DNA of 64,000 bases, from NCBI RefSeq assembly GCF_017310645.1, contig NZ_JAFLRH010000018.1, positions 49,184 through 113,183 of the forward strand, in the 5' to 3' direction. The translations under genes and the position numbers were made by a program. The stretch comes from Paradesulfitobacterium ferrireducens. Its GTDB lineage: Bacteria; Bacillota; Desulfitobacteriia; Desulfitobacteriales; Desulfitobacteriaceae. Under the pieces are notes generated by a model. It did no database searches, was not told where the DNA came from, and worked only from the letters and a program-made list of their open reading frames with translations. Position 1 is the first letter of the stretch. Every line of letters begins with the position of its first letter. This document shows, piece after piece, positions 25,746-34,408 of the stretch.

Positions 25746-26234
25746 TTAAAAGAGTCGGTCTAAAAGCCCTTTGAAGGCGGCCGCATGGCGGCCTTCGTCC
25801 TTGGAGGCTCGCTCGAAGAACTCGGCGGCAGCGAGGTTGCCGTCTTTGCGCGCATGCTCAGCCGCTTGGGCCTTCCCTTTTTGGGCGCCTAACTCTGCTT
25901 CCACCCTCCAGGCGAGGTTCTCTTTGGTGGATTTCACTTTTCCTTGAATGGCTGCAATTTCCGCTGCGTGCCAAGCTTCCTCAATCGCTATTTTGGCGAA
26001 AGCCTGGGCCACCTCGGGATAGCCTTCTTCTTCCGCTTTTTTGGCAAAAGCAAAATAAAGTCCGGCTTCCTCAGTCTCCCCGTCCCAGTTTCCGCTTAAG
26101 TTTTTATCCGTGACGCCGTTGCCGTCGGTCAAAAGCACAAATTGATCCTTGCCTGCTCCGCAAACCGGGCAGCTTTCCGGTGCTTCCTCCCCCTCGTAAA
26201 CATACCCGCATACTTTGCACTGCCACTTTTTCAT
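25746..26234 (-). CDS. rbr: Rubrerythrin with N-terminal rubredoxin domain (reverse rubrerythrin)
   Basis: A 162-residue peroxide-scavenging protein. The rubredoxin-like domain comes first: CKVCGYVYEG at about residue 6 and CPVCGAGKDQF at about 22. The four-helix di-iron domain follows with ExxH-type ligands in GLYFAFAKKAEEEGY, IEEAWHAAEIAAI, RVEAELGAQKG and KDEGRHAAAFKGLL. Rubredoxin first marks the 'reverse' type of clostridia, which takes electrons from NADH via a partner to reduce H2O2 and O2. It has a consensus promoter overlapped by a PerR-like box. Confidence 0.92.
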   Translation of the reverse strand: MKKWQCKVCGYVYEGEEAPESCPVCGAGKDQFVLLTDGNGVTDKNLSGNWDGETEEAGLYFAFAKKAEEEGYPEVAQAFAKIAIEEAWHAAEIAAIQGKVKSTKENLAWRVEAELGAQKGKAQAAEHARKDGNLAAAEFFERASKDEGRHAAAFKGLLDRLF

Positions 26235-26305
26235 ATTAAGTACCCCTTTCTTTTCTTACATTAATCATGTAAACAGGAAATCATGTGTTTAAGTGTTCCT
26301 GTTAT

Positions 26306-26342
26306 TTGTAATTATTATAAATTGATATTATTTATATGTCAA
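26306..26342 (-). promoter_or_regulatory. Consensus promoter with PerR box for rubrerythrin
   Basis: On the minus strand TTGACA (26337-26342), a 17-base spacer and TATAAT (26314-26319) form a perfect sigma-A promoter. A 15-base palindrome at 26306-26320, TTGTAATTATTATAA, matches the PerR consensus TTATAATNATTATAA except for one base and covers the -10 box. Repression by PerR and induction by peroxide is the natural reading. Confidence 0.8.
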
Positions 26343-26356
26343 TAACATTTATGGGT

Positions 26357-27940
26357 TTATTTTCGCCAGGCAGGAGGGGTCCGGACAAAGTCCTGATACG
26401 CTTTGGCCAATGCCGCCTCATCCTCCAGGTTAAAGCCCTCTAAAACCGCCTTTTTTCTGAGAAGATCCTTAAAACGGCCGTAATCCGGGCCGCTTAAGCC
26501 CAACTCCTGCGCCATTTTCTGCAGGGGTTCCCACTGAAGTTCTTGCCAGCGTTTTTCGATGGCAGCTCCGGCCGTCCTGATGCTTTGCTGGATGGAGGCG
26601 AACTTCTCCTCATCCCCCTCTGCCCGCTTCTTGCCGCCGAAGAAATCTGCCTGCCACAGTTCTAATAGATTGTTTAATCTAACCGGATTATAACTGCGGC
26701 CATCCCAGCCATGCTCCCAGGCAAAACGCTTTCCCTTCTCTTCCAGGGGCGTGTTCCCTCTTTCCCCTCTCAGTTCATTCATGAAGGTTAGGGTTCCCGC
26801 CATATGGTGTTCAATGATATACAGCAGCTCGCGCTCCCCATGCTCGGATTCCAGGAACATCGACCAGCGGAAGCGGGGAAGGATCTGCTTTTTTACCAGT
26901 CTTGCACTTTCCCGTTCATGGTTCAAAAAATGGCGTTTTCCATCCGGCACCCAGGCAAAACCTGCCTGTTGATTTCTTCCGGACCGGATCTGTTTGACTT
27001 GAATCACTTCCGGGTAGTGATCCAGGCGGGCGCCGCGCACCGATACAGACCGCCCTTGCCAGCCGCTCAGATTGCGGCCGCTTAATTCAAATTCTCCCAG
27101 GAAAAACCTGCTTCCCCGCACCTCCAATTTGCCCCAGACATCGCACTCATGACTGGCCGTTTCCCACTTCCCCGTATCGTGAAAAAGGGCAGCCAGCCTG
27201 AGCAGGAGTTTAGCCGGAGTATTCTGGAGGACATGGAGCGTGTGTTCCCAAGCGTCCTTGGAATGGTAGCGGTTTTGGACTAATCCTTGCAGCCTGGCAA
27301 GCTCCGGCAGATACAACTTAAAATATTCCAGGTCATTCAGCATGCGCACAGCGGGTTCTGCTTCCGGCAAGAGCAAGATTTTACCCAGCTCCTCGGTAAT
27401 GCGCTCAACCGCACTTTCCTTCAGACGGGCGATTAGCTTTTGACCCGCTGTCCAAGTTTCTGTTTCTACCTGAAGCCCTAAACCTACGGCCAACCGGACC
27501 ATGCGCAAGATGCGCACCGGATCTTCGGCAAACCGTTCTTCCGGGCGGCCGCACCCTTGCAGGACATTTCCCTCTAAATCCCGGAGCCCGCCAACCGGAT
27601 CGATGAACTCGGAATGGAGCGGGTCATAATAGACGGCATTCACGGTAAAATCCCTGCGCAATGCATCCTGCTCAAGACTCCCCCGCATTTCCGTAAAATC
27701 CAACCGTTCCCGGTCCCTAAAAAGTGTGACCGTTTGTTGGTGGGCTCCCATGAGATGCGGCTGATAGCCCCATTCCTGCAAAGATTGGGCTAGATCGTTC
27801 AAGTTCATGGCCACCACGACATCGAGGTCATGGGCCGGAACCCCTCGTTTCAAGTCGCGCACCGCTCCCCCCACCACGTATACAGTGGTCAGGTCTTTAA
27901 TTTTAGTCAAGACCTCTTGGTGAAAAGGAGTTCCTAGCAT
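26357..27940 (-). CDS. cca: tRNA nucleotidyltransferase/poly(A) polymerase family with HD domain
   Basis: A 527-residue class II nucleotidyltransferase, probably the CCA-adding enzyme. The head domain has YVVGGAVRDLKRGVPAHDLD (residues 21-40) with catalytic aspartates, then RRDFTVNAVYYD and RFAEDPVRILRMVRLA. A C-terminal HD domain starts with ALFHDTGK (254-258). About 80 residues rich in beta-type sequence (259-338) separate HDTGK from the next histidine motif NHERESARLVKK, where the family usually has fewer than 20. GGGAGGG precedes the ATG. A poly(A) polymerase or A-adding role is possible. Confidence 0.85.
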   Translation of the reverse strand: MLGTPFHQEVLTKIKDLTTVYVVGGAVRDLKRGVPAHDLDVVVAMNLNDLAQSLQEWGYQPHLMGAHQQTVTLFRDRERLDFTEMRGSLEQDALRRDFTVNAVYYDPLHSEFIDPVGGLRDLEGNVLQGCGRPEERFAEDPVRILRMVRLAVGLGLQVETETWTAGQKLIARLKESAVERITEELGKILLLPEAEPAVRMLNDLEYFKLYLPELARLQGLVQNRYHSKDAWEHTLHVLQNTPAKLLLRLAALFHDTGKWETASHECDVWGKLEVRGSRFFLGEFELSGRNLSGWQGRSVSVRGARLDHYPEVIQVKQIRSGRNQQAGFAWVPDGKRHFLNHERESARLVKKQILPRFRWSMFLESEHGERELLYIIEHHMAGTLTFMNELRGERGNTPLEEKGKRFAWEHGWDGRSYNPVRLNNLLELWQADFFGGKKRAEGDEEKFASIQQSIRTAGAAIEKRWQELQWEPLQKMAQELGLSGPDYGRFKDLLRKKAVLEGFNLEDEAALAKAYQDFVRTPPAWRK

Positions 27941-27965
27941 TCATACCCTCCCAGTTGAAAGGATG

Positions 27966-28850
27966 TTAATGAAAAACGGAAATTTTGGGTCCGATTTTTA
28001 TGTGCCATGGATTTTCCGGACCCCACTCCCCATCAAGATCGGATGTCAGTGAGCGGTCTGTATAAACCATGATTTCCTCAGTCTGAAACTGCTCAATTTT
28101 ACCGCTCGCTGTTTTTTCCCCGCGCAGCAAACTGAACAGGATGCGCACAACTTCCGGCCAGCCGCTTTGACGCACCAATAGGATATCCAGCTTGCCGTCC
28201 GATAGAGATGCCCGGGGCATTAATTGCCTTAACCCTCCGACCGAGAGCCCGTTCACTGCCAGAAAGAGCATCACTTCCTCCTGATAATGCTTTCCCTCCA
28301 GGTCATACTGGAGGCGAAACGGGCGGAAAGAAGGCAGGCTTTCAAGCCCTTTCAGATAATAGGCAAGCTGGCCTAAGACATTCTTCACCCGCACATCCAC
28401 TTTTTGAGAAATGTCGGTTAAAAACCCGGCGGCCGCGACATTGACAAAATACCGGTCATTGACCACACCCAAGTCCATCGCAAAGATTCGCCCCTGATTG
28501 ATCACCGAACAAGCGGCCGCAATGGATCGGGGCAAGCGGAGGGCAAAGGCCAAATCATTGGAGGTTCCGACCGGCAATATCCCGAGAACCGGCCGTTCAC
28601 TCTCTTTGATTTTCATTAAGCCGTTCACCGCATGGTGAGCACTGCCGTCCCCACCGGCCACCACCAGAACCTGCACATCTGAAGACCCGGCCGCAGTGTG
28701 TTCAATATCTGCCGGAGAGCCGGCCCGGTGGATACTCACCTCGTACCCGCCTTCCTGAAAGATCTGGATGATATGGTCGAGGGCAGCTACGGCTTTACGG
28801 CGACCGGCGTGAGGGTTATAAATAAATCGCAACCGTTTACTCTTGCTCAC
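27966..28850 (-). CDS. Diacylglycerol/lipid kinase family protein (YegS/BmrU type)
   Basis: A 294-residue lipid kinase. The N-terminal domain shows RFIYNPHAGRRKAVAALDHI and the nucleotide-binding VVAGGDGSAHHAVNGLM, and GILPVGTSNDLAFALRLP. The C-terminal beta-sandwich has DGKLDILLVRQSGW. The start is probably GTG, with a weak ribosome site (GAGGAAAG). It lies just downstream of the aminopeptidase gene and upstream of the nucleotidyltransferase gene. Substrate could be diacylglycerol or another lipid alcohol. Confidence 0.85.
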   Translation of the reverse strand: MSKSKRLRFIYNPHAGRRKAVAALDHIIQIFQEGGYEVSIHRAGSPADIEHTAAGSSDVQVLVVAGGDGSAHHAVNGLMKIKESERPVLGILPVGTSNDLAFALRLPRSIAAACSVINQGRIFAMDLGVVNDRYFVNVAAAGFLTDISQKVDVRVKNVLGQLAYYLKGLESLPSFRPFRLQYDLEGKHYQEEVMLFLAVNGLSVGGLRQLMPRASLSDGKLDILLVRQSGWPEVVRILFSLLRGEKTASGKIEQFQTEEIMVYTDRSLTSDLDGEWGPENPWHIKIGPKISVFH

Positions 28851-28941
28851 GTTTCTCTGCTTCTTTCCTCAAGAATCTTTACTAATACCTCTTTGACAGC
28901 CTTATGTATTCATGAGGCTTGTTATGAGTCAATCTTTCTTT

Positions 28942-30057
28942 TTACTTTAGATTTTCCGGATTCAGTCCTTCTAATTCCGGCAGGACAAAACGCCCGTCCT
29001 TTCGAATTAAGACTCCGTCGAAATAAATCTCCCCGCCTCCATACTCCGGCCGTTGAATGGAGACCAAGTCCCAGTGAATAGCTGATTTATTGCCGTTGTC
29101 ACACTCATCATAACAAGACCCGGGAGTAAAGTGAAAACTCCCGTCGATTTTCTCATCGAACAAAGTGTCTTTCATCGGGGTCACGATATAAGGATTTACC
29201 CCCAAGGCAAATTCCCCGATGTAGCGTGCCCCTTCATCCGTGTTAAATACATTTTCGATCCGTTCCGTGTCATTGGCGCCGGTCCTGACGATTTTCCCGT
29301 TCTCAAATTCGAGGCTGATTCCTTCATAGGTAAACCCTTGGTATACTGCCGGAGTATTATAGGTAATTTTTCCGTTGACTGAATCCTTAATCGGTGCGGT
29401 AAATATTTCCCCGTCCGGGATGTTTACGTGCCCGTCGCATTTGATGGCAGGCATCCCCTTAATCGAAAAACTTAAATCCGTACCCGGACCGACAATCCGA
29501 ACCTGGTCGGTGCGTTCCATGAGAGCTTTCAAGGGGTTCATGGCTTCGGACATCTTGCCGTAATCCAGGTTGCACACATCAAAATAGAAATCCTCAAATC
29601 TTTCAAGGCTCATGTTCGCCAGTTGGGCCATGGAATAGTTGGGGTAGCGCAGCACGCACCAGCGCGTATGCGGAACTCTTTGCTCGGAATGCACCGGTTT
29701 CGAATAGTAGGAAGCATAGATTTTCAATTTATGCGCCGGGACGTCCGCCCACTCGTTAATATTATCTCCGGAGCGCACACCGATATAGGCTTGCATCTCG
29801 CTCATCCTGGCCCGGTCCCAACGGGCCATTCCCTCCGCCTGTTCCACGGTCATCCCTTTTAATATTTCCCGCATGAGCGTATGATTAGAGATGGATAGAA
29901 ACGGAACCCCGCCCGCTTCATAGACCCGTTTGATCAAAGCCTGGGCCAGGGGGATCTCTAAACCCACCAGCTCAATCAGGATCTTTTCTCCCGGCTGGAG
30001 GTTCACGGCATAGCCGATTAAGTTGTCTGCCAGTTTTTCAATTCTCGGTTCTTTCAT
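28942..30057 (-). CDS. M29 family metallo-aminopeptidase
   Basis: A 371-residue aminopeptidase of the thermophilic AmpS/AmpT (M29) family, which removes N-terminal residues using two metals. Visible are LQPGEKILIELVGLEIPLAQ at the N-terminus, and the metal site NIPDGEIFTAPIKDSVNG. Also present are YEGISLEFENGKIVRTGAN, NTDEGARYIGEFALGVNP, and the C-terminal histidine and aspartate in SAIHWDLV with GGEIYFDG. AAGGAG lies ten bases before the ATG. Confidence 0.9.
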   Translation of the reverse strand: MKEPRIEKLADNLIGYAVNLQPGEKILIELVGLEIPLAQALIKRVYEAGGVPFLSISNHTLMREILKGMTVEQAEGMARWDRARMSEMQAYIGVRSGDNINEWADVPAHKLKIYASYYSKPVHSEQRVPHTRWCVLRYPNYSMAQLANMSLERFEDFYFDVCNLDYGKMSEAMNPLKALMERTDQVRIVGPGTDLSFSIKGMPAIKCDGHVNIPDGEIFTAPIKDSVNGKITYNTPAVYQGFTYEGISLEFENGKIVRTGANDTERIENVFNTDEGARYIGEFALGVNPYIVTPMKDTLFDEKIDGSFHFTPGSCYDECDNGNKSAIHWDLVSIQRPEYGGGEIYFDGVLIRKDGRFVLPELEGLNPENLK

Positions 30058-30100
30058 TAATATAACGCTCCTTTTCTAAATCATTCTGAAGGCATTGTGG

Positions 30101-30218
30101 GTTAGTACTCAGTACACAGGAGTCAGGAGTCAGAATAATATCTAAAACAATAAGGAATTCTTAGCCGTATAGTAATAACCAAAATCTACTGAGTACTGAC
30201 TACTGAATTCTGAGTACC
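30101..30218. repeat. TCAGGAG-heptamer repeat cluster, inverted
   Basis: ACAGGAGTCAGGAGTCAG at about 30115-30132, preceded by GTACTCAGTAC, faces CTGACTACTGAATTCTG units at 30187-30218. The cluster ends four bases from the stop codon of the MBL-fold gene and fills the gap to the aminopeptidase gene. Confidence 0.8.
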
Positions 30219-30221
30219 TAT

Positions 30222-31112
30222 TCAATCCCGGTAGAAGTAGCACTTGCCCCCGATGACAGTTAGGCTCAGCTCCTGGCGGTTGGCCAGATAGGATAGAAAG
30301 GCGCCGGCCGTCGCGTATGTCATGTAATACCCGGGTACATCCACTTCCATGGCGCTTTCCGATAAAATTTTTTCCGTGACATCCTCCCGGGTCAGCGGCT
30401 GGTCACACCAGCCCAGCACCAGCTCCAGATACTGCTCGATCCGCGCTTTGTTCTGCGCACACAGCTCTTTAACCCCGGAATACACCTGAGCCGCATGAGC
30501 AAGAACGACCTGCTCCACCTCGAGCCCGGCCAGAAAATCCAAGGTTTGAAGCTGCTTCTCCACATCTAAGAGGAACGGAAAACCATACTTCTCCATAATC
30601 TCTTCGCTGAAGAGGCTGTCTCCCGCAAAAAGCACGGAGTCCCCGGTCACGACTCCCACCTGGTGATAGGTATGCCCCGGCAGGGATACAATCTGAAAAC
30701 GCTTATCCCCTATTTCCACTTCCCCTGCCTGCAGGATCACATCGATCTCAACGGCCGGGCCTTTAAGGAATCTTCCTTCCAGCTGGCGCAAGGGAGCTGA
30801 CCCGTAGAGCGCCTCGCTTTCCAGGCGCGGATGCTTCATGAATACGGCTTCATGCTCCTCCGCATAGCGCACCAAACCCGGATATTGTTCCTTCAGCCAC
30901 TTCACTGCCCCGAAGTGATCCGGGTGGGCATGCGTAATCAGCACATACTTGGGCTTAAGGTTTTCACTCTCCAAAGCTTGCGCGACTGCCCTCCCGGCTG
31001 TAGAATCAATTCCGGCATCCACCAGCAAAGCCGTCCCGTTTTTATACCGGACCAACCCTAGATTGGTCCCGCCCTGGTAATAATATGTATGCCCCTTAAT
31101 TTTCGTTAGCAT
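30222..31112 (-). CDS. MBL-fold metallo-hydrolase
   Basis: A 296-residue metallo-beta-lactamase-fold protein. The zinc motif THAHPDHFGAVKWL is at about residue 60, followed by SLPGHTYHQVGVVTGD and FAGDSLFSEEIM. A C-terminal helical extension after LAHAAQV resembles the DUF/winged tail seen in glyoxalase II-like and lactamase-like proteins. I start at the ATG at 31112, after GGAAGTG, because anything longer would overlap the divergent pseudouridine synthase start. Substrate is unknown. Confidence 0.82.
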   Translation of the reverse strand: MLTKIKGHTYYYQGGTNLGLVRYKNGTALLVDAGIDSTAGRAVAQALESENLKPKYVLITHAHPDHFGAVKWLKEQYPGLVRYAEEHEAVFMKHPRLESEALYGSAPLRQLEGRFLKGPAVEIDVILQAGEVEIGDKRFQIVSLPGHTYHQVGVVTGDSVLFAGDSLFSEEIMEKYGFPFLLDVEKQLQTLDFLAGLEVEQVVLAHAAQVYSGVKELCAQNKARIEQYLELVLGWCDQPLTREDVTEKILSESAMEVDVPGYYMTYATAGAFLSYLANRQELSLTVIGGKCYFYRD

Positions 31113-31156
31113 CGTTGGTTTGTCACTTCCATTTGTACAAATAAAGGAGAAATTCA

Positions 31157-32182
31157 ATGTCCCCGAATGAGCGTTGGCAATACGTCTTGCAACCCGAGGA
31201 TGAAGGCAAAAAATATTATGAGATATTGTACCACAAGTTCCGTTTCTCCCGCAGGCTGCTGCAAAAGCTGAAAATCGGGGAAAAGGTTTGGGTCGATGGG
31301 CGTTTTACCTTCCTGTCCGCCCGGGGGCACGCGGGGGAAACTTTAACCGTTGAGCTGTTCTCCCCGGAAGAAGCCACAATCGCAGCTACCCCTCTTACGC
31401 ACGAACTAAGCGGATTAAGAACAGCCGCTAAAGACAGTCTATCCCAGGAGCATTATATCCTAAATATTACTGGAATGGAAACCCTAGAGTCAGTTACAAT
31501 GGTTAACCCGGTAGCAACGGTACTCGGTCTCAATATTCTCTACGAAGATGATTACATTCTAGGCGTGAGCAAACGAGCCGGGCAGGTCGTGCACCCTACT
31601 CCCCGCTACCCGGAAGGAACCCTGGGCAATGATGTCTCGGCTTACTGGGAGAGCCAAGGGCAGCCCAGGCCTTTCCGGCCGGTGCACCGGATCGACCGGA
31701 ACACCTCCGGAGTGGTCATTATTGCCAAAAATATTTTTGCCCACCAGCAATTAGCCCGCCAATTAGAAAGCGGGCTCATCCATAAGCGTTATCTGGGGTT
31801 TGTCTCCGGGGTTGTCGGCCCGAACACCGGTTTTATAGATCAACCCATCGGGCTGGAGGCGGGAAGCTTTATTAAACGGAAAGTGCGGCCTGACGGCTTG
31901 CCCGCGCTCACGGAATATAATGTGCTTCGGCGCTTCCGGAACGTGACTCTGCTCGAATTCATCCTCCACACCGGACGCACGCATCAAATCCGCGCCCATT
32001 GCCAAGCTCTTGGCCATCCCCTGCTAGGAGATGACCTTTACGGCGGGTATACAAGCTTGATCGAACGCCAGGCTCTGCACGCCTTGGAATATTCTTTTCT
32101 TCATCCTGCATACGGACGTAAAATCAGGGTCCGTGCACCACTGACACCCGATCTGAGACTGCTTATCCGGAAGCTTGTTTAG
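31157..32182 (+). CDS. RluA-family pseudouridine synthase
   Basis: A 341-residue enzyme isomerising uridines in rRNA or tRNA. An N-terminal S4-like domain occupies about residues 15-70 (KFRFSRRLLQKLKIGEKVWV). The catalytic motif is VHRIDRNTSGVVIIAK at about residue 175 with the catalytic Asp, and the C-terminal HTGRTHQIRAHCQALGHPLLG is diagnostic for RluA. AAAGGAG lies seven bases before the ATG. Divergent from the MBL-fold gene. Confidence 0.9.
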   Translation: MSPNERWQYVLQPEDEGKKYYEILYHKFRFSRRLLQKLKIGEKVWVDGRFTFLSARGHAGETLTVELFSPEEATIAATPLTHELSGLRTAAKDSLSQEHYILNITGMETLESVTMVNPVATVLGLNILYEDDYILGVSKRAGQVVHPTPRYPEGTLGNDVSAYWESQGQPRPFRPVHRIDRNTSGVVIIAKNIFAHQQLARQLESGLIHKRYLGFVSGVVGPNTGFIDQPIGLEAGSFIKRKVRPDGLPALTEYNVLRRFRNVTLLEFILHTGRTHQIRAHCQALGHPLLGDDLYGGYTSLIERQALHALEYSFLHPAYGRKIRVRAPLTPDLRLLIRKLV

Positions 32183-32201
32183 ATACTCTTATAGACAATA
32201 A

Positions 32202-32238
32202 GGGAGAGAGCCTCACTTAAGCTCTCTCCCTGCTTTAT
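32202..32238 (+). terminator. Terminator after the pseudouridine synthase
   Basis: GGGAGAGAGC and GCTCTCTCCC form a ten-base stem with a nine-base loop, followed by TGCTTTATT. It lies 20 bases past the stop and may serve the opposing small gene too. Confidence 0.8.
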
Positions 32239-32256
32239 TCCTACTGATAATACGTC

Positions 32257-32430
32257 TTAGTGCAGGAATATCACGCCCAGATTCATCCATGTTGAAACCG
32301 TCTGCCCGTGGATCGACTGGAATTCAGCTTGACCCGAACCTTGGTCTGAGAATAGACCATACGCCGAAGCCAGAAATGATAAGATTGCGATAGCAAGTAC
32401 AAGCATTGTGATCGTATTCCTAAACTTCAC
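32257..32430 (-). CDS. Short membrane-anchored protein, possibly truncated
   Basis: A 57-residue protein with one hydrophobic helix (TMLVLAIAILSFLASAYGLF, about residues 8-27) and a short outside tail (QAEFQSIHGQTVSTWMNLG). The GTG at 32430 lies nine bases after AAGGAG. The FxSIxGxxV segment after a first helix reminds me of the start of larger clostridial membrane proteins, so it could be the stump of one. Function is unknown. Confidence 0.45.
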   Translation of the reverse strand: MKFRNTITMLVLAIAILSFLASAYGLFSDQGSGQAEFQSIHGQTVSTWMNLGVIFLH

Positions 32431-32512
32431 GGCACATCTCTCCTTAACCTCGAACCAAACCTTAAAATTCTTTAACCTCGAAATTATAAAACCTCGAAAC
32501 GTCTCCAAAGGC

Positions 32513-32669
32513 TTATATATTATTTAGATCCACCACGAATTGATTAATCTTATCTTCCAGGAGATTTGTCGTATCTTTGTTTACCTTAGCCACTTTCTTT
32601 TTCCGCAAGAATTTGGGCGCATTTTTCAGTACACCCGTGCTTGGTCGCATAAGCGATCAACGTCTTCAT
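32513..32669 (-). pseudogene. Flavodoxin-domain remnant behind tetR
   Basis: An ATG at 32669 with GAGGCGGGG upstream starts MKTLIAYATKHGCTEKCA, the FMN-phosphate-loop motif of a flavodoxin (HemG-like) protein. The frame stops after 27 codons at 32586. A different frame continues with a plausible C-terminal end (INQFVVDLNNI) to 32513. The middle of the protein is missing. It follows the TetR gene by 18 bases, so this was probably the regulator's target operon partner. Confidence 0.6.
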
Positions 32670-32687
32670 TTCCCCGCCTCACTTTCT

Positions 32688-33305
32688 TTATGATCTTACC
32701 TTTATCCCACTGAACAAGATCTCAAAATGCCGGTCGACCAGGCGCTCTACTTGCTCAGAGGAGATATCCTTTTCGATGATAAGTTTGATGATGAGTCCAA
32801 AGGTGGCCGTCCAGATAATCTGAGCGGTGAGCTCCGGGTCACACGGGGGATAACACCCTTTGTCGATCCCCCGTTGGATGTTATCACACAGCATCTGCAT
32901 AGTTGGGCTCCGCCTGGAAATCCCCCGTTCGAGCAAAGCCGTCTTCTGCAAAACCGCCCCCTCGTCATTGAGCATCATCGCTTTATACTCTTCCGGAATA
33001 GCTAACGCTTGCTTGATATAATTTGTGAATACTTCTCTCAGTTCAGTGTCCGGTTCATCTTCATTGCGTTTCACGGAACGGACCGCCGCAAGAATTCTTC
33101 CATAACCTTCGTTGACTAAGGTCTCGATGATTTCTCCTTTATCCTTAAAATAGTGATAGATAATAGCCGGCGAATAATCCATGGCATTAGTTATTTTCCG
33201 GATGGACAATCCTCGGACACCATCCTTGGCAATGATGCTGCGGGCCACTTCCAAGATTTCATTCCTGATTTCTTCCTGCTTTTGCAGTTGCCGTTTTCTA
33301 CCCAA
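32688..33305 (-). CDS. TetR/AcrR family transcriptional regulator
   Basis: A 205-residue repressor. The helix-turn-helix covers about residues 10-55 (GVRGLSIRKITNAMDYSPAI then IYHYFKDKGEIIETL). The C-terminal domain is a ligand-binding helical bundle. The start is a TTG nine bases after AGGAGG. Two palindromic operators lie 22-52 bases upstream, indicating autoregulation. Its downstream partner, a flavodoxin, is broken. Confidence 0.88.
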   Translation of the reverse strand: MGRKRQLQKQEEIRNEILEVARSIIAKDGVRGLSIRKITNAMDYSPAIIYHYFKDKGEIIETLVNEGYGRILAAVRSVKRNEDEPDTELREVFTNYIKQALAIPEEYKAMMLNDEGAVLQKTALLERGISRRSPTMQMLCDNIQRGIDKGCYPPCDPELTAQIIWTATFGLIIKLIIEKDISSEQVERLVDRHFEILFSGIKVRS

Positions 33306-33326
33306 ATTGCTACACCTCCTTTCTAT

Positions 33327-33357
33327 TAAACAGTGTTTGTTAGTTAAACAGTGTTTA
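33327..33357. promoter_or_regulatory. Tandem palindromic TetR operators
   Basis: TAAACAGTGTTTG (33327-33339) and the perfect palindrome TAAACAGTGTTTA (33345-33357) have centres 18 bases apart, upstream of the TetR gene. The spacing of nearly two helical turns suits two dimers bound on the same face. Confidence 0.75.
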
Positions 33358-33572
33358 ATAATTTAATAAAAGTATATATCTTAGGTATTCATTCGTCAAG
33401 CGGACTCGGACATAAAAAACCAATGAGAGAGCTGTATCACTCTGTCATTCAGGAGCACTTTCAGAATCAAATTAAACCGTATTTACCGGCGGCCAGCTCC
33501 TGGGGCACGATCCTCATAATTTTCATCAGTATCAGAGCAGCGAAGGCAGATTTCCGCATAGTGCAACGAAAA

Positions 33573-33617
33573 CAAAAAAGTATCCAAGAGATTCTAAAAA
33601 CAATCTCTTGGATACTT
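33573..33617 (-). terminator. Terminator after the flavinylated lipoprotein gene
   Basis: AAGTATCCAAGAGATT and AATCTCTTGGATACTT form a perfect 16-bp stem, followed on the minus strand by TTTTTTG. The rest of 33366-33660 holds no recognisable gene. Confidence 0.85.
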
Positions 33618-33667
33618 ATCTTTGATTAATTCGTTCCTAGAACAAATTTATTTACCGGTATTTCACT

Positions 33668-34408
33668 TTACTTAACTGTTACTTCAACTTTATTTTCATA
33701 AGCTTTTTTCAAAGCACCGATGAAATCACCGTGAGCGTCCTTCAGGCTGATGGTCGATCCGGAAGTTACATCGGCAAGAGCCTTCTTCTCAGCGTCGGTC
33801 AGCTTATTATATTTCTCGATGTCTTTCGGATCTTTGGCATCCGCTTTCAAAGGACGGCCGTTTATATCAGAAGTATTCTTGGCAAACCATTGTTCAATTT
33901 CGGCGACGGTTTTGTCTTTAAAGAATTTCTGATAGTTGCCGATTTGCTCTGACCAGTTCATGCCATAAGCCTGATCCCCGCGTTCACGCTTGGTCTGCCA
34001 AGCAGCCACTTGAGTTGCTGCGCTTTCATTGGTGTTGGAAACTGTGCCAAGATAACCGGGCTGGGTCGGCCATCCGGAGAAAACCGGAACCCCTTGATGC
34101 TCTTCATCATTCGGGGACAAGATCTCTAAAGAATCGAAATTAACGTCAATAATCTTGCCGTCTTTATCAAAAAGTGCATTCGCCATCACATAACTGATGC
34201 TGTAAATCTGTCCGCCTTTTGCATCTTTACCAGGTCCAACGCGGAAAACCGGAGTTTCCCCTAACCCGTGATATACCTTGACTTCACTTGCCTGCGGGGC
34301 TGCTTTCCCTTGATCCGTGCTTGCAGCCGGAGTGCTTGCGCCGCATCCACCTAAAATTAGTGCGGCTGTCAAAACCATAGCTACCGGGATTAACTTCAAC
34401 TTTAACAT
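33668..34408 (-). CDS. Flavinylated lipoprotein (PplA-like FMN carrier)
   Basis: A 246-residue lipoprotein: signal LIPVAMVLTAALILGGCG with the lipobox Cys at about residue 22. The body has HGLGETPVFRVGPGKD and NALFDKDGKIIDVNFDSLEI, an FMN_bind-type fold. Near the C-terminus is DVTSGSTIS (residues 213-221), matching the ApbE flavinylation motif with Thr219 as the predicted FMN attachment site. It would be a membrane-tethered one- or two-electron carrier outside the cell, like Listeria PplA. AAGGAGGG precedes the ATG at 34408; an apparent longer frame is rejected because it would bury the signal peptide. ApbE is encoded upstream in the same cluster. A LysM paralogue is at 53054-54046. Confidence 0.82.
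   Translation of the reverse strand: MLKLKLIPVAMVLTAALILGGCGASTPAASTDQGKAAPQASEVKVYHGLGETPVFRVGPGKDAKGGQIYSISYVMANALFDKDGKIIDVNFDSLEILSPNDEEHQGVPVFSGWPTQPGYLGTVSNTNESAATQVAAWQTKRERGDQAYGMNWSEQIGNYQKFFKDKTVAEIEQWFAKNTSDINGRPLKADAKDPKDIEKYNKLTDAEKKALADVTSGSTISLKDAHGDFIGALKKAYENKVEVTVK

Noticed and set aside
33351..33629. 92-codon rightward frame between tetR and the lipoprotein gene
   Set aside because: It overlaps the TetR operator and the terminator stem, and has no recognisable protein motif.
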